DNA of 46,622 nucleotides from Polyangia bacterium. Lineage in GTDB: Bacteria; Myxococcota_A; Polyangia; Fen-1088. Location: positions 1 through 46,622 of the forward strand of contig DATATI010000031.1 of assembly GCA_036268875.1 (NCBI GenBank). The letters run 5' to 3'. A program made the translations under genes and the position numbers. Under the pieces are notes generated by a model. The model was not told the origin of the DNA. It worked only from the letters and a program-made list of their open reading frames with translations, and ran no database searches. Positions 7,340-17,559 of this stretch are shown piece after piece (the stretch's first letter is position 1; every line of letters begins with the position of its first letter).

Positions 7340-10300
7340 ATGCCGACCGTTCGTGAGTACGAAGCCGCCTTGCAAAGGAACCCCGCGGACGCGGAGGTTT
7401 TCGCGGCCTTGCGGAAAGCGTACCGCCAGGCCCAGCAACACGACCGACTGGTGGTGCTGTATGAAACGCGCGCCCAGGCCATCGACGACGGCTCGAAGGC
7501 GGCCGAGCTATTCTACCTGGCCGCCGAGCTGCGCCTGGATCAGCTGGGAGACCCCACCGGCGCCGAGGCCGATCTGGCCAACGCCGTCGACCGCGACCCC
7601 ACGCACATCCGGGCCACCTCGCGCCTGAAGGACATCTACCGCGAACAAGGCCGCACCCCCGATTACATGGCCATGCTGGAGATGGAGGCCGCCGCCGTCG
7701 CCCGCACCCACGATCCCGCGCGCATCGCCGAGCTGCAGTCGGAGATGGGGCAGCTTTTCGTCAACCACTTTGCCCGCCTGGAACGCAGCGTCCGCAACAC
7801 GCAGCGACCGACCAAGCTGACCGCCGACCACGTCAAGGCCATCGAATCGGCGCGCAAGATCTACCGGGCGCTGGGCGACTACCGCAACGTGGTCCGGCTC
7901 TACGAGCTGGAGCTGGAAGGCACCACCGACGCCAAACGGCGCGCCGATCTGCTGCTGGCCATCGGGCGCGTGCTGGCGGAAAAGCTGGAAGAGCTGGACG
8001 CCGCCGCCCAGCGCCTGGGCGAGGTGGTGCGCCTGCGCCCGCGCGATGACAAGGCGCTGGAGTTACTGGCGTCGATCTACGCCAACCCGAACTGGGTCGG
8101 CGCCGATGGGCCCGAACGATCGGCCGCGCTGTCGATCCAGGTGGCGTGCCGCCGACACGAGACCGGCGACGACGCGAACGCCGTGGCGGCGCTGCGCAAG
8201 GCTTTGTCCGCTGTCCCCGGCCACGTCGAATCGTCGGCGCTGCTGGAGGACATCTATCGCCGCGGCCGCCAGTTTCATGAGCTGGACCGTTACTTCCGCG
8301 AGCGCATCGCCGCCGCCGCCAGCAACGACGAGCGCATCGAGTTTCTGTACAAACGCGCCGAGCTGTCCGAGCGCGATCTGGCCGACAAGGCCGAGGCCCA
8401 GCGGATCTACGGCGCCATCGCCCTCCTGGAACCGCCGACCGGCCCGGCCTGGCAGCGCCTGGCCGAATTGCTGGGCGGCAGCGGCGACTACGCCAAGCTG
8501 GCCGAGCTGCGAGAAAAACAGCTGGAGGCCATCGAAGATCCGGAGGTCCGGGTCCCCATCATGGCCGAGCTGGCCACGCTTTACCGGGATCGGCTGGGCG
8601 ACAAAGAACAAGCCGCGGTCTATCTGCACGCCGTGCTGCAGATCGAACCCGACAACGAGGCTGTGCAGAAGGCCTACGCCGATCACTTCCGCGAGAAGGG
8701 CGATTGGAACGCGCTGGTCGAGCTCTTGGAGTTCTCCGTCGAGCAAGCGCAGGCGCGCAACGCGCCCATTGACGAGGTGGTGCGGCAACTGGAAGAAGTC
8801 GCCACCACCGCCGAGAAGAACCTGACCGAACCGGCGCGCGCCCTGGACGCCTGGCGGCGCATCGAAGATCTGCAGCCGTCGTACGCCCGGGCCCGCGAGG
8901 CGCAGCGGCGCCTGCTGCTGAAAGACAAGAACTGGGAGGGCATGGCCGGCTTGCTGGAGCGCGAGGCGGCGCTGCAGACCGAGCCAGGCCAGCGCGCCGA
9001 GACCCTGCGCCGCGCGGCGCAGATTCACCGCGAAAAGCTGCGGAACTCGGCCCGGGCGATCGAGATCTACAAGGACATCCTGCGCGCCGAACCGCACGAC
9101 GCGGTGGCCTTGCGCGCGCTGGTGGAGATCTTCGAGCGCGAGGAAGACTTCGCCGGCCTGGCCAAGACGCTGCGCGAGCAGATCGATCTCACGGCCGCCA
9201 AGCAGGAGAAGGTCAGCCTGCTGCGCCGCCTGCTGGCCATCGACGACGAACGCCTGGCCAACCTGACCGAGGGCGCCTGGGCGGCGACGGAGATCTTGCA
9301 GATCGTCCCCGGCGATCGCGACACCCTGACTCGCCTGGAAGGAATCCTGGAACGCGCCGGCGACCACGCCAAACTGGTCGAGGTCCTGGAACAGCACACG
9401 GCGGTGGCCAGTAACACCGACGAGAAGGTGCCGCTCGTGCGTCAGGTGGCGGAGATCTATCAGACCAAGCTCGCCGACCTGCCGCGCGCCGCCGAACACT
9501 GGGAGGAAGTAGCGCGCCTCGATCCCGGCGACGCGCGCGCCCTGGAAGCGCTGACCACGATCTATACCGAGTCGGAGAAATTGCCCGAGCTGGCGCGCGT
9601 CCTGGACCTGCAGGTCGAGCGTCTGTCCGCCGAGCCGGCGCAGCAGGCCGAGTGCGTGCGGCGGCTGGCGCTGCTGTCCGAAGGTCCGCTGCACGATCTG
9701 CCGCGCGCCCAAAAATACTGGGAGACGTTGATCGAGCTTTCGCCCACTGACGGCGAAGCGCTGGACGCTCTGTCGCGCATCTACGAGAACGACGGCGACT
9801 GGGCCACGCTGATCCGCATCCTGGACCGCCGGGTGGCCCTGGCCAAGGAACCGGCCCGCGCCGCCGAGTTGGCCCTGCTGCGCGCCAAGGTGCTGGATGA
9901 AGAGCTGCAAAATCCGGTGGAGTCAGCGCAGGTGCTGGAGCACCTGATTGCCGAGCTGGATCCGCGCAACCTCACCGCCAACCAGCGTCTTCGCGCTCTT
10001 TACGAACGGGCCGGCGACTGGGAGCGGGTGGTCAAGGTGGCCGAACGGCAACTGTTCCTGATCGAGGACCCGGCCGCCCGCGCCCCGCACGCGCTGGAGG
10101 TGGGCCTGCTGTGGCGCGATCGCCTGCACGACGATCGCAAGGCGGTGACCGCGTTCGAACGCGTGCTGGAGATCGACAGCGACAATCTGGAAGCCATCAC
10201 CGCGCTCGGCCCGCTGTACGCCCAGGCGGGCGACTGGCAGCGGCTGATCTTCACCGACGAGAAGCTCTTGGATCGCTGCGAGGAGCCGCTCGAGCGGCGG

Positions 10301-13300
10301 CGGCTGATGCTGGAGATCGCCCGCTTGTCGGAAAGAGAGATGGGCGAGCCGCGACGGGCCTTCGAGTGGCTCAAGCGCGCCTACGCCGAATCACCCGACG
10401 AAGAGACCTTGCGCCTGGTCGACGAAGCGGCGGCCAAGCACAGCCTGAACGAAGAGCTGATCCAGATCTACGAAGGCTCGCGCGCCCGGGCGGCGGATCC
10501 GGCGGCGCAGCTGGCCGCGGCGCTGAAGATCGCCGTCATCTGCGAGGATAAGCTGCACGATCCGGCGCGCGCCTTCAGCGTACTGCGCGAGGCGCTGCCG
10601 TCAGATCCAACCGGCCGCGAGCTTTTGCCTCTGCTGGAAGGCCTGGCCGAACGCACGTCCAACTGGACCGGTCTGCTGGAAGTTTATGCGGCGGTGGCGC
10701 GCGCCCGACCCGAGCAGGGCGAACGCGTCGAGCTTTTGCGCCTGCGCGCCGGCGTGCGCGAAAAAAACCTGGGCGATCCGGCCGGCGCGCTGGACGAGAC
10801 CATGCGCGCGTTCGTTCTGCAGCCGCAGAATCTGTCGGTGCAAGACGAAGTGCTGCGCCTGGCTCGGGCCACCGGCCGCTGGGAAGACGCGCTGACCGTG
10901 CAAGGTCAGCTGTTCGCCCTGGCCGACGATCTGGGCACCAAGCTGACCGTGGCCCGCAACGCTGCGCAGCTGGTCGAGGTCGAGGTCAAGGATCTGGTGC
11001 GCGCCTTCCGCGCCTACCTGAACGCCTTCCGCCTGGCGCCCGACGATCCGGAGATCACCGGCCACCTGTGGCGGCTGGCGGCGGCGATCGGGCGTTTTGA
11101 AATCATGGAGCCCGCGACGGCGGCCGCGCCCACGCCGGCGCCGGTGGCGGCGCATCCCGCCCCGGTCGACGTTGACCTCGATGATCTGCACGTCGCCGAA
11201 TCCGTCGACGACAGCGGCGCGCTGGAGCTGTCCGACGACGAGCTGTTCGACGAGGTCGATGAGGACGGCGGCGCCGGCGGCGCCGATGGCGCGCCGGAAT
11301 CCACCGCCGCCGACGCGGAAGCCGATGCCACCATCCCGATGCCGCGCGTGCCGACGCCGCTGCCGGGACCGCCGCGAACCAAGACCATCCCGCCGCCACC
11401 TCCGGCCGCCACCCAACCGCCGCCGACGCCGGTCCGCCGCCCGCCCGAGCGCCCGGCGCGAGCGACGTTCGAGACGCCCTGGGAAGAGCTGGCCGCCGCC
11501 TACGAATCGCTGCCGCCCGCCGACACCACCAAGCGCCACCAGCGCCTGCTGAAAATCGCGGAGATCTGGGAGCGCGGCCAGCACGACATCACCCGCGCGG
11601 TGAACACGTTGGAACGCGCCTTCCGTTTGAACTCGGACGATCCGGTCACCCGCCGCGAGCTGGAACGCCTGGCCAAGGCGCACGACCTCTGGGATCGCCT
11701 GGCCGCGATTTATCTGGGCAGCGTCGACGAATTCAGCGACGCCGCCCGGTCGGTGGCCCTGCACCACGACGTGGCCCGCATGCGCGAGGGCCTGGGCCAG
11801 GTCGACAAGGCCGAGGCGCTGTACGAGGCCATCCTGCGTTTGAAATCAGACGATCGCGAAGCGCTGGACGGCGTTGAGACGATCTACCGCGATCAGCACC
11901 GCTGGCAGGAGCTGGCGAATCTACTGGAACGGCGGACCAGCGGCGCCCTGGAATCGAAGCTGACCGCGCCGCTGCGGCGAAGCAAATTTCGCGAGCTGGC
12001 CGAGCTTTACGAGGTGCGGTTGGAAAAACCTTATGAAGCGATCGGCACGCTGGAGAAACACGCCACCGACCTACGCAACCAGGCGACCAACGAGGCCAAT
12101 GACGAGGCAGGTATCGCCGAAGCGGGCAACGGCGCGACGGCCAACAACGAATCCAGCGGCGCCGACTCCGTCCGCGACAGCAGCGAGGCGCTGAGAGCCG
12201 AGACCCTGGCGGTCAGCGAAAGTTTGTCGCGGATGTACTCGCGCGTGGGGCTGTGGGCCAAGGTCGTGGACAACGTTCACCTGCAGGCCGAGCTGACCGC
12301 CGACCGGAGCCGCGCCCGCGCTTTGCGCTTGCAGCTGGCGTCGATCTACGAAGCCGAACTGGGTCTGCCGGATCGGGCCATCGACGCCTATCAGGCGATC
12401 CTGACCCACGCGCCCGACGACGGCGAGGCGCTGAGCGCTCTGGATCGCTTGCTGGAAGCGCACGGCCGTTTCGAGACGCTGCAAGAGGTGCTGGCCAAGC
12501 GGGCGGCGCTGTCCAGCGGCGAGCAGCGCCTGAAGCTGGTGCGCCGGCGGGCGAAGATCCTCGAAGAGAAGATGGGCAACCCGGAAGCGGCGGCCGCCTG
12601 CCTTCGCGATCTGGGCGCCGACGCCATTGCCGACAACGATCTGCTGGCCGCGCTGGTGCGCAACCTGCGGCGGGCCGGCCTGGCCCACGAAGCAGCGCGC
12701 ATCCTGGGACAGAAGATCGATGCCGAGAAGAAACGCCGCGGGCGCGCGGCGCGGGCCCGCGTGGCGGCGCTGAATCTGGAGCTGAGCCTGATCAAGCTGG
12801 ACGATCTCAACGACGCCGACGGCGCGAGAGAGAGCGTCGAGGCGGCGCTGGTGGCGTCGCCGGAGAACCTGGCGGCGCTGGCGGCGCTGGCCCGGCTGTA
12901 CCTGAAAGCGAACGACTTTGAACACTATGCCGAGACCCGCGGGCGGCAGGCGCGCGCTCTGGCCAAGGGCGATAAGGCGGCCGCGGTCGAGGCGCTGCTG
13001 GACGCCGGCCGCGTCTATGGCGAACAGGTGGCGTCCGCCGAGAAAGCGCGCGCCAGCTTCGAAGAGGCGCTGAAGCTGGATCCCCACAGCACCCTGGCCT
13101 TGCGCGCGCTGGCCAGCGCGCTGGCGGCGCAAGGTGCCTGGGAAGACGCCACCTTCGTGCTGAACCGTCAGCTGGAATTGACCGAAGCGCCCGAGGGGCG
13201 CGCCGCCATTCTCACCGAGCTCGGCCGCGCCGCCTGGGAAGGGGCGAACGACGCCGCCACCGCCACCCGGCGCCTGGAAGAGGCGCTGGCCCTGGTCCCG

Positions 13301-15556
13301 GATCGCGTGCCCGCCATCGCGCTTATCGCCGACATTTATTACAAGGAAGGCCAGTGGGAAAACGCCGAGAAGCGTTTGACCGAGGCGGTGCGCTGGCTGC
13401 GCGGGCAGCCGCCGCAGATGGCGCTTTTGTACCAGCGCCTGGCCGAGGTGCACGAACGGCTGGGCAAGCTGGAGGACGCTTACCGGCAACTGCTGGAGGC
13501 GGATCGCATGGGCCCCGGCCAGTTGATGATCAAACTGGCGCTGGGCGAGAATCGTTTCCGTGCCAGCAAATGGCGCGAGGCCGCGCAACATCTGAGCGTG
13601 CTCGGCGATCACCCGGACGCCGCCGGCTATCCCGAGGAGGTGGCGGACGCCCTGGCCCACGGCGCGCAGGCCGAGATCAAACAGCGCCGCCCGGAACGCG
13701 CCATCGCCCTGTACGAAGCGGCCCTGCGGCTGCGCCCCACGCACCAGCCGTCGCTGCGCGCGCTGGCCGACCTGGGGCAGGAACGCGGCGAGCCGCACCA
13801 GGCGGCGACCTACCTGCGCCGGCTGGCCGACGCCACCAAGGACCCCGCGGATCGAGCAGCGCTGCTGGAACAGCTGGGCGATCGCTACGTCGACGTGGCC
13901 GAGCCTCCGCAGGCGCTGGCGGCGTACGGCCAAGCACTGGCGCTGGGCGGTGAGCCCAGCGACGTGCAGGTGCCGCTGCTGGAAAAGACGTTGAAGCTGC
14001 AGCGGACCACCGGCGACATCGAAGGCGCCGCCCGCACGTCGAAGCAACTTCTGGATCTGGTGAAGGATCCGCAAGAACGCACCACGCGGCGGCGCGAGGC
14101 GGCGCTTCTGATGGCCGAGCAAGATGCCGCCGGCGCCTTGATCCTGATCGAGCAAATGCTGGAAGAAAGTCCGGTCGACGAGCGCGCCCTGGCCATGCTG
14201 TGCGATGTCTCGAGCACGCTGGGGCGCAAGCAGGGCCTGGAGCAGCGGCTGGCCAGTGTGCTGCCCGAGCTGCCCGCGCCGCCCGCCGACGACGCGGAGG
14301 CCATCCGACGCCGCGCCGATCTGTGGGAGCATCTCGGCTCGCTCCGCCTGGCCAGCGGCGCGGATGGCGCCGACGGGGCACTGGGCGCGCTGGTGAAGGC
14401 CATCGAGCTTGACCCGCGCCGGCTGACGGCGCGCGAGAAGCTGGCCGGTCTTTACGGCGAGGGTCCCGAGCACGCCGACGCCGCCGCCGAGAACTTGCGC
14501 GTGCTGCTGGCCGCCGACGTGGCCCGCCCCGACGGGCTGCGCGCGCTGGCCGGCTATTACGCGCGGCGCGGCCTCATCGATCGGGCGCGCTGCTGTTACG
14601 AGGTGCTGGACGTCCTCGATGCCGCCGAGGCGGACGAGCGCGCTTTCCTGGCGGCGCACCCGACGCTGGAGATGAAGCCCGACGATCCATACCCCGGCGC
14701 CGTCGACGAGGCGGATCGCGCCGCGCACCTGACGCTGCCCGAGTCGACCAAGATGGCGGAGGTCTTCTCATCGCTGTGGGAAGGCACGCCTGGATTAGCG
14801 GTGGGCCAGACCGTCGAGGAGCTGGGCGTATCGGCGCAGGACAAGATCTCGCCCATGTCCGACCTTGATCTCGGCAAGATCTACGGACAGGTCAGCAAGG
14901 CGCTGGGCAACAAGAAGACCGCGCTTTACATCAAGATGGACGGCGCCACGTTCGACCTGGCGATGGCGGTGCAGTCCCCGCCGGCGCTGGTGATCGGGCC
15001 CGAGCTGGGCCTGGGCGCGCGCCACGCCGAGATGCGTTTTCAGATCGGCCGCGGCATCGAGCTGACCCGGCCCGAATACATCCTGGCCGCCGGGCTGCCG
15101 CCGCGCGAGTTCGCCCACCTGTTCGCCAGCGTGCTGAAGGCGTACCACCCGCGCCACTCGCGCCGGCCGGCCAACCCGAACGACGCCAGCAACGACCAGA
15201 TGCTGAAGCTCAAGCGCAGCGTTCCCTACAAGATCTCCAAGCGCCTGGCCGAGCTGTTCGGCGCGCTGGGCTCGACGGCCTGGAGCTCGATCGAATGGCG
15301 GAGCCTGGTGCAGCAGACCGGCAACCGCGCCGGCCTTCTGGTCTGCGGCCAGCTCAAGACAGCGGTGAACGTGGTGCTGGCTGAACGCCCCGGCGCGCAC
15401 AAGACTGATGGGGGCGAACCCTCAGGCGATGAGCTGCGGCGAATGGCGTCGGCGCATCAGCCGCTGAAAGCGCTGCTGCAGTACGCGATCAGCGAAGACT
15501 ACTTTCACCTGCGTGAAAAGCTGGGCACCGCGGTGGTCGGCGCGGTCGCGGCATGA
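7340..15556 (+). CDS. Giant tetratricopeptide-repeat protein (2738 residues)
   Basis: Almost the whole protein is helical repeat with TPR-like units of about 34-40 residues (for example A-x-x-x-W-E-x-L and A-L-x-A-L-A-x-L-Y patterns), with no signal peptide or membrane segment, so it is probably a cytoplasmic scaffold. A low-complexity linker rich in Ala, Pro, Asp and Glu, including a run of prolines, spans about residues 1256-1375 and divides the protein into two repeat arms. From about residue 2460 the sequence changes to a non-repetitive C-terminal domain of about 275 residues (starting around AEVFSSLWEGTPGL) that I do not recognise. The ATG at 7340 is preceded only by a weak, distant GGCGGAA. 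The gene has 180 bases of upstream sequence of its own. Giant TPR proteins are common in Myxococcota, but their partners are mostly unknown. Confidence 0.85.
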   Translation: MPTVREYEAALQRNPADAEVFAALRKAYRQAQQHDRLVVLYETRAQAIDDGSKAAELFYLAAELRLDQLGDPTGAEADLANAVDRDPTHIRATSRLKDIYREQGRTPDYMAMLEMEAAAVARTHDPARIAELQSEMGQLFVNHFARLERSVRNTQRPTKLTADHVKAIESARKIYRALGDYRNVVRLYELELEGTTDAKRRADLLLAIGRVLAEKLEELDAAAQRLGEVVRLRPRDDKALELLASIYANPNWVGADGPERSAALSIQVACRRHETGDDANAVAALRKALSAVPGHVESSALLEDIYRRGRQFHELDRYFRERIAAAASNDERIEFLYKRAELSERDLADKAEAQRIYGAIALLEPPTGPAWQRLAELLGGSGDYAKLAELREKQLEAIEDPEVRVPIMAELATLYRDRLGDKEQAAVYLHAVLQIEPDNEAVQKAYADHFREKGDWNALVELLEFSVEQAQARNAPIDEVVRQLEEVATTAEKNLTEPARALDAWRRIEDLQPSYARAREAQRRLLLKDKNWEGMAGLLEREAALQTEPGQRAETLRRAAQIHREKLRNSARAIEIYKDILRAEPHDAVALRALVEIFEREEDFAGLAKTLREQIDLTAAKQEKVSLLRRLLAIDDERLANLTEGAWAATEILQIVPGDRDTLTRLEGILERAGDHAKLVEVLEQHTAVASNTDEKVPLVRQVAEIYQTKLADLPRAAEHWEEVARLDPGDARALEALTTIYTESEKLPELARVLDLQVERLSAEPAQQAECVRRLALLSEGPLHDLPRAQKYWETLIELSPTDGEALDALSRIYENDGDWATLIRILDRRVALAKEPARAAELALLRAKVLDEELQNPVESAQVLEHLIAELDPRNLTANQRLRALYERAGDWERVVKVAERQLFLIEDPAARAPHALEVGLLWRDRLHDDRKAVTAFERVLEIDSDNLEAITALGPLYAQAGDWQRLIFTDEKLLDRCEEPLERRRLMLEIARLSEREMGEPRRAFEWLKRAYAESPDEETLRLVDEAAAKHSLNEELIQIYEGSRARAADPAAQLAAALKIAVICEDKLHDPARAFSVLREALPSDPTGRELLPLLEGLAERTSNWTGLLEVYAAVARARPEQGERVELLRLRAGVREKNLGDPAGALDETMRAFVLQPQNLSVQDEVLRLARATGRWEDALTVQGQLFALADDLGTKLTVARNAAQLVEVEVKDLVRAFRAYLNAFRLAPDDPEITGHLWRLAAAIGRFEIMEPATAAAPTPAPVAAHPAPVDVDLDDLHVAESVDDSGALELSDDELFDEVDEDGGAGGADGAPESTAADAEADATIPMPRVPTPLPGPPRTKTIPPPPPAATQPPPTPVRRPPERPARATFETPWEELAAAYESLPPADTTKRHQRLLKIAEIWERGQHDITRAVNTLERAFRLNSDDPVTRRELERLAKAHDLWDRLAAIYLGSVDEFSDAARSVALHHDVARMREGLGQVDKAEALYEAILRLKSDDREALDGVETIYRDQHRWQELANLLERRTSGALESKLTAPLRRSKFRELAELYEVRLEKPYEAIGTLEKHATDLRNQATNEANDEAGIAEAGNGATANNESSGADSVRDSSEALRAETLAVSESLSRMYSRVGLWAKVVDNVHLQAELTADRSRARALRLQLASIYEAELGLPDRAIDAYQAILTHAPDDGEALSALDRLLEAHGRFETLQEVLAKRAALSSGEQRLKLVRRRAKILEEKMGNPEAAAACLRDLGADAIADNDLLAALVRNLRRAGLAHEAARILGQKIDAEKKRRGRAARARVAALNLELSLIKLDDLNDADGARESVEAALVASPENLAALAALARLYLKANDFEHYAETRGRQARALAKGDKAAAVEALLDAGRVYGEQVASAEKARASFEEALKLDPHSTLALRALASALAAQGAWEDATFVLNRQLELTEAPEGRAAILTELGRAAWEGANDAATATRRLEEALALVPDRVPAIALIADIYYKEGQWENAEKRLTEAVRWLRGQPPQMALLYQRLAEVHERLGKLEDAYRQLLEADRMGPGQLMIKLALGENRFRASKWREAAQHLSVLGDHPDAAGYPEEVADALAHGAQAEIKQRRPERAIALYEAALRLRPTHQPSLRALADLGQERGEPHQAATYLRRLADATKDPADRAALLEQLGDRYVDVAEPPQALAAYGQALALGGEPSDVQVPLLEKTLKLQRTTGDIEGAARTSKQLLDLVKDPQERTTRRREAALLMAEQDAAGALILIEQMLEESPVDERALAMLCDVSSTLGRKQGLEQRLASVLPELPAPPADDAEAIRRRADLWEHLGSLRLASGADGADGALGALVKAIELDPRRLTAREKLAGLYGEGPEHADAAAENLRVLLAADVARPDGLRALAGYYARRGLIDRARCCYEVLDVLDAAEADERAFLAAHPTLEMKPDDPYPGAVDEADRAAHLTLPESTKMAEVFSSLWEGTPGLAVGQTVEELGVSAQDKISPMSDLDLGKIYGQVSKALGNKKTALYIKMDGATFDLAMAVQSPPALVIGPELGLGARHAEMRFQIGRGIELTRPEYILAAGLPPREFAHLFASVLKAYHPRHSRRPANPNDASNDQMLKLKRSVPYKISKRLAELFGALGSTAWSSIEWRSLVQQTGNRAGLLVCGQLKTAVNVVLAERPGAHKTDGGEPSGDELRRMASAHQPLKALLQYAISEDYFHLREKLGTAVVGAVAA

Positions 15557-15975
15557 TCGCGGGCGGACGGGCGCTCGGCCGCGGCAGCCCTCGTCGGCGC
15601 CTCGGGCGTGCCAGAAGCCCGTCCACCGTCAAAAACCCGTAACGGGATTTTGACGCTGTTCCGACGGCGGTAACCGTCAGGAAGCGGACCGACGGCGTAG
15701 GTGCACAGCTCGGAGGCCGGCTTCCAGGGCATCCGAGCCTCTTCCATGCGCGCCAGCAAGCGGTTGACATCATTTTGAAAGTCGATGTCCGAACGAATGT
15801 CGCCGGGCTGGGTCAGAGTGCGGCGCACGCCTGGGGCGGCGACCATGCGCACACTGTCAGTCTTTGCCGAAGCGCTCACGGAGCTGAGATAAAGCATGAT
15901 TTGCGCCAGAAATTCATCGGCCGCCCGCGCCCAACGTTGCGTGGCGTGGCAAATGGCTTCACGCGCTGGAGACAC
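15505..15975 (-). CDS. Possible small hypothetical protein, weakly supported
   Basis: A minus-strand frame of 156 codons begins with GTG at 15975. The first 105 or so residues look coding: codons are mostly GC-ending and the peptide has plausible helices (for example DFQNDVNRLLARMEEAR and ELCTYAVGPLPDGYRR). The last 50 residues are low-complexity, include the hairpin at 15627-15655 and run antisense into the end of the TPR gene, so the true gene, if any, may have ended earlier and decayed. No family is recognised, there is no signal peptide and no clear ribosome binding site. It is the only candidate gene between the TPR protein and the next lipoprotein; the alternative is that these roughly 500 bases are non-coding. 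Confidence 0.3.
   Translation of the reverse strand: MSPAREAICHATQRWARAADEFLAQIMLYLSSVSASAKTDSVRMVAAPGVRRTLTQPGDIRSDIDFQNDVNRLLARMEEARMPWKPASELCTYAVGPLPDGYRRRNSVKIPLRVFDGGRASGTPEAPTRAAAAERPSARDHAATAPTTAVPSFSRR
15627..15677. terminator. Paired hairpins downstream of the TPR gene, terminator-like
   Basis: An inverted repeat at 15627-15655 pairs CGTCAAAA with TTTTGACG and, after one mismatch, CCCGT with ACGGG around a very short loop. A second small stem, GACGG/CCGTC, follows at 15662-15677. They start 71 bases after the TPR stop. The A/T stretches are part of the stem rather than a trailing T run, so this may be a bidirectional or atypical terminator or a protein site. Confidence 0.4.
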
Positions 15976-16069
15976 CCATGCGCCTGAACCCGCCGGGAAC
16001 CCGGTGTGGCAAAAAAACGTCGCCTGAACTCAGGTTGTGTGGCGTTTCAGTGATGGCTACGATTGTCCA

Positions 16070-17545
16070 ATGGGAGTTATGTATTCGCTCGCACGCTTAA
16101 CTTGGGTTGTCTGCATCGCGCTGACCCTGGGGTCATGTGGGCAGCGGACCAACCCCGCCTATGTCGGTGCGGCACCGGTCGACAGCGGCAGTTCTGATCT
16201 GTCCCCCGCCGTCGACGGCCAGGGTGATGGCGGCAGCATCCGCGGCTGTTCGCTGCCCCTGCTTATGTGCAGCGGTGATTGCGTCGACCTGCAATCCAGC
16301 AGCGCTCATTGCGGCGCGTGCGACACTGTCTGCTCCCCTGACAAGATCTGTTCGCAAGGAACGTGCGTGTGCGACGCCGCGCAAACCCTGTGTGATGACA
16401 CCTGCATCGATCTCCTCAAGAGCGCCGCCCACTGTGGTGACTGCGACACGGCGTGCACCGACGCCATGGTTTGTTCGCAGGGCGCGTGCGCGATCAGCTG
16501 CACCGACCCGCTGGTCAATTGCAGCGGCAGTTGCGTGGACCAGCAATCCGACAGCATGAACTGCGGCGCCTGCGGCAACGCCTGTCCGTCGGCCATGGAG
16601 TGCGCTTCTGGCACCTGTTTCTGCACCGATGGCCTCACCAACTGCAGTGGGCACTGTTTCAACCTGGACACCAACAAGAGCAATTGCGGCGCCTGCGGCA
16701 ACGTCTGCCCCAGCAGCCAGCAATGCTTGGTGGGCAAGTGCGAGCTGAAGTGCTCGACGGGCCTGACCAACTGTTCGGGCTCGTGCGTGGATCTCAAGTC
16801 CAGCGGCGGAAACTGCGGCGCCTGCGGCGTGGCCTGCACCGGCGGCGCGGTCTGCTCCGGCGGCACGTGCGTTTGCCCGAACGGCGGCCTGCGCTGTAGC
16901 GGCGTCTGCATCGATCCCAGCACCGATCACGCCAACTGCGGCGGCTGCGGCAACAAGTGCAGCAGCAGCAATCCCGTGCAGGCCTGCGAGCAGAGCATGT
17001 GCCAGGCGTTCTGCAGTCAGGGCCTGACTCTTTGTGGCGGCTCCTGCATCGACCTTCAATCCAGCAGCAAGAACTGCGGCGGCTGCGGCCTGGTGTGTTC
17101 GGGGGGCACGACCTGCACGGCCGGCAAATGCACCTGTCCGAACGGCCTGACGAAATGCGGTTCGCAGTGTCTGGACACCACCACCAACCAGAGCAACTGT
17201 GGCACCTGTGGAAACGTTTGCAGCACAGGCAATGTGTGCTCGCACGGCACGTGCGTGAAGAGTTGCGGCAACGACCTCACCCCGTGCGGCAACACCTGCG
17301 TCGACACCACCACGAACTTCAACAACTGCGGCGGCTGCGGATTGTCGTGCTCGGCGAATCAGACATGTGACAACAGCCAGTGCCGCTGCAACCAAGGGCT
17401 GGACGCTTGCGGCGACGTTTGCGTCAACCTGAAGACCAACGGCGCCCACTGTGGCGCGTGCGGGACCGCCTGCTTGCTGCACGCCTTGTGCTTGAACGGC
17501 AAATGCGTCGTCGCGGGCCTTGGCACCGACGGCAACGGCAACTGA
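16070..17545 (+). CDS. Cysteine-repeat lipoprotein of the LTxCxGxCVDL...NCGxCGxxC type
   Basis: A 491-residue lipoprotein. The signal peptide ends in a textbook lipobox, LGSC, followed by a short polar linker. The rest consists of about ten repeats of about 40 residues with the consensus C-x-x-G-L-T-x-C-x-G-x-C-V-D-L-x(5)-N-C-G-x-C-G-x-x-C-x(4)-C-x-x-G-x-C. I recall this pattern from Myxococcota cysteine-rich proteins of the MXAN_6577-like group, with no known function. The cysteine density suggests a chain of small disulfide-bonded modules at the outer membrane surface. ATG codons at 16070 and 16079 are both possible; GGGAG between them is too close to the second, so I use the first. An upstream in-frame GTG at 16037 would give an awkward N-terminus. 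The gene ends 14 bases from the convergent alpha-E gene. Confidence 0.85.
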   Translation: MGVMYSLARLTWVVCIALTLGSCGQRTNPAYVGAAPVDSGSSDLSPAVDGQGDGGSIRGCSLPLLMCSGDCVDLQSSSAHCGACDTVCSPDKICSQGTCVCDAAQTLCDDTCIDLLKSAAHCGDCDTACTDAMVCSQGACAISCTDPLVNCSGSCVDQQSDSMNCGACGNACPSAMECASGTCFCTDGLTNCSGHCFNLDTNKSNCGACGNVCPSSQQCLVGKCELKCSTGLTNCSGSCVDLKSSGGNCGACGVACTGGAVCSGGTCVCPNGGLRCSGVCIDPSTDHANCGGCGNKCSSSNPVQACEQSMCQAFCSQGLTLCGGSCIDLQSSSKNCGGCGLVCSGGTTCTAGKCTCPNGLTKCGSQCLDTTTNQSNCGTCGNVCSTGNVCSHGTCVKSCGNDLTPCGNTCVDTTTNFNNCGGCGLSCSANQTCDNSQCRCNQGLDACGDVCVNLKTNGAHCGACGTACLLHALCLNGKCVVAGLGTDGNGN

Positions 17546-17559
17546 TCCGCGGTCGGCCG

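Noticed and set aside
12071-14728. 885-codon minus-strand open frame opposite the TPR gene
   Set aside because: It is a high-GC antisense shadow without family motifs, while the plus strand has continuous TPR periodicity.
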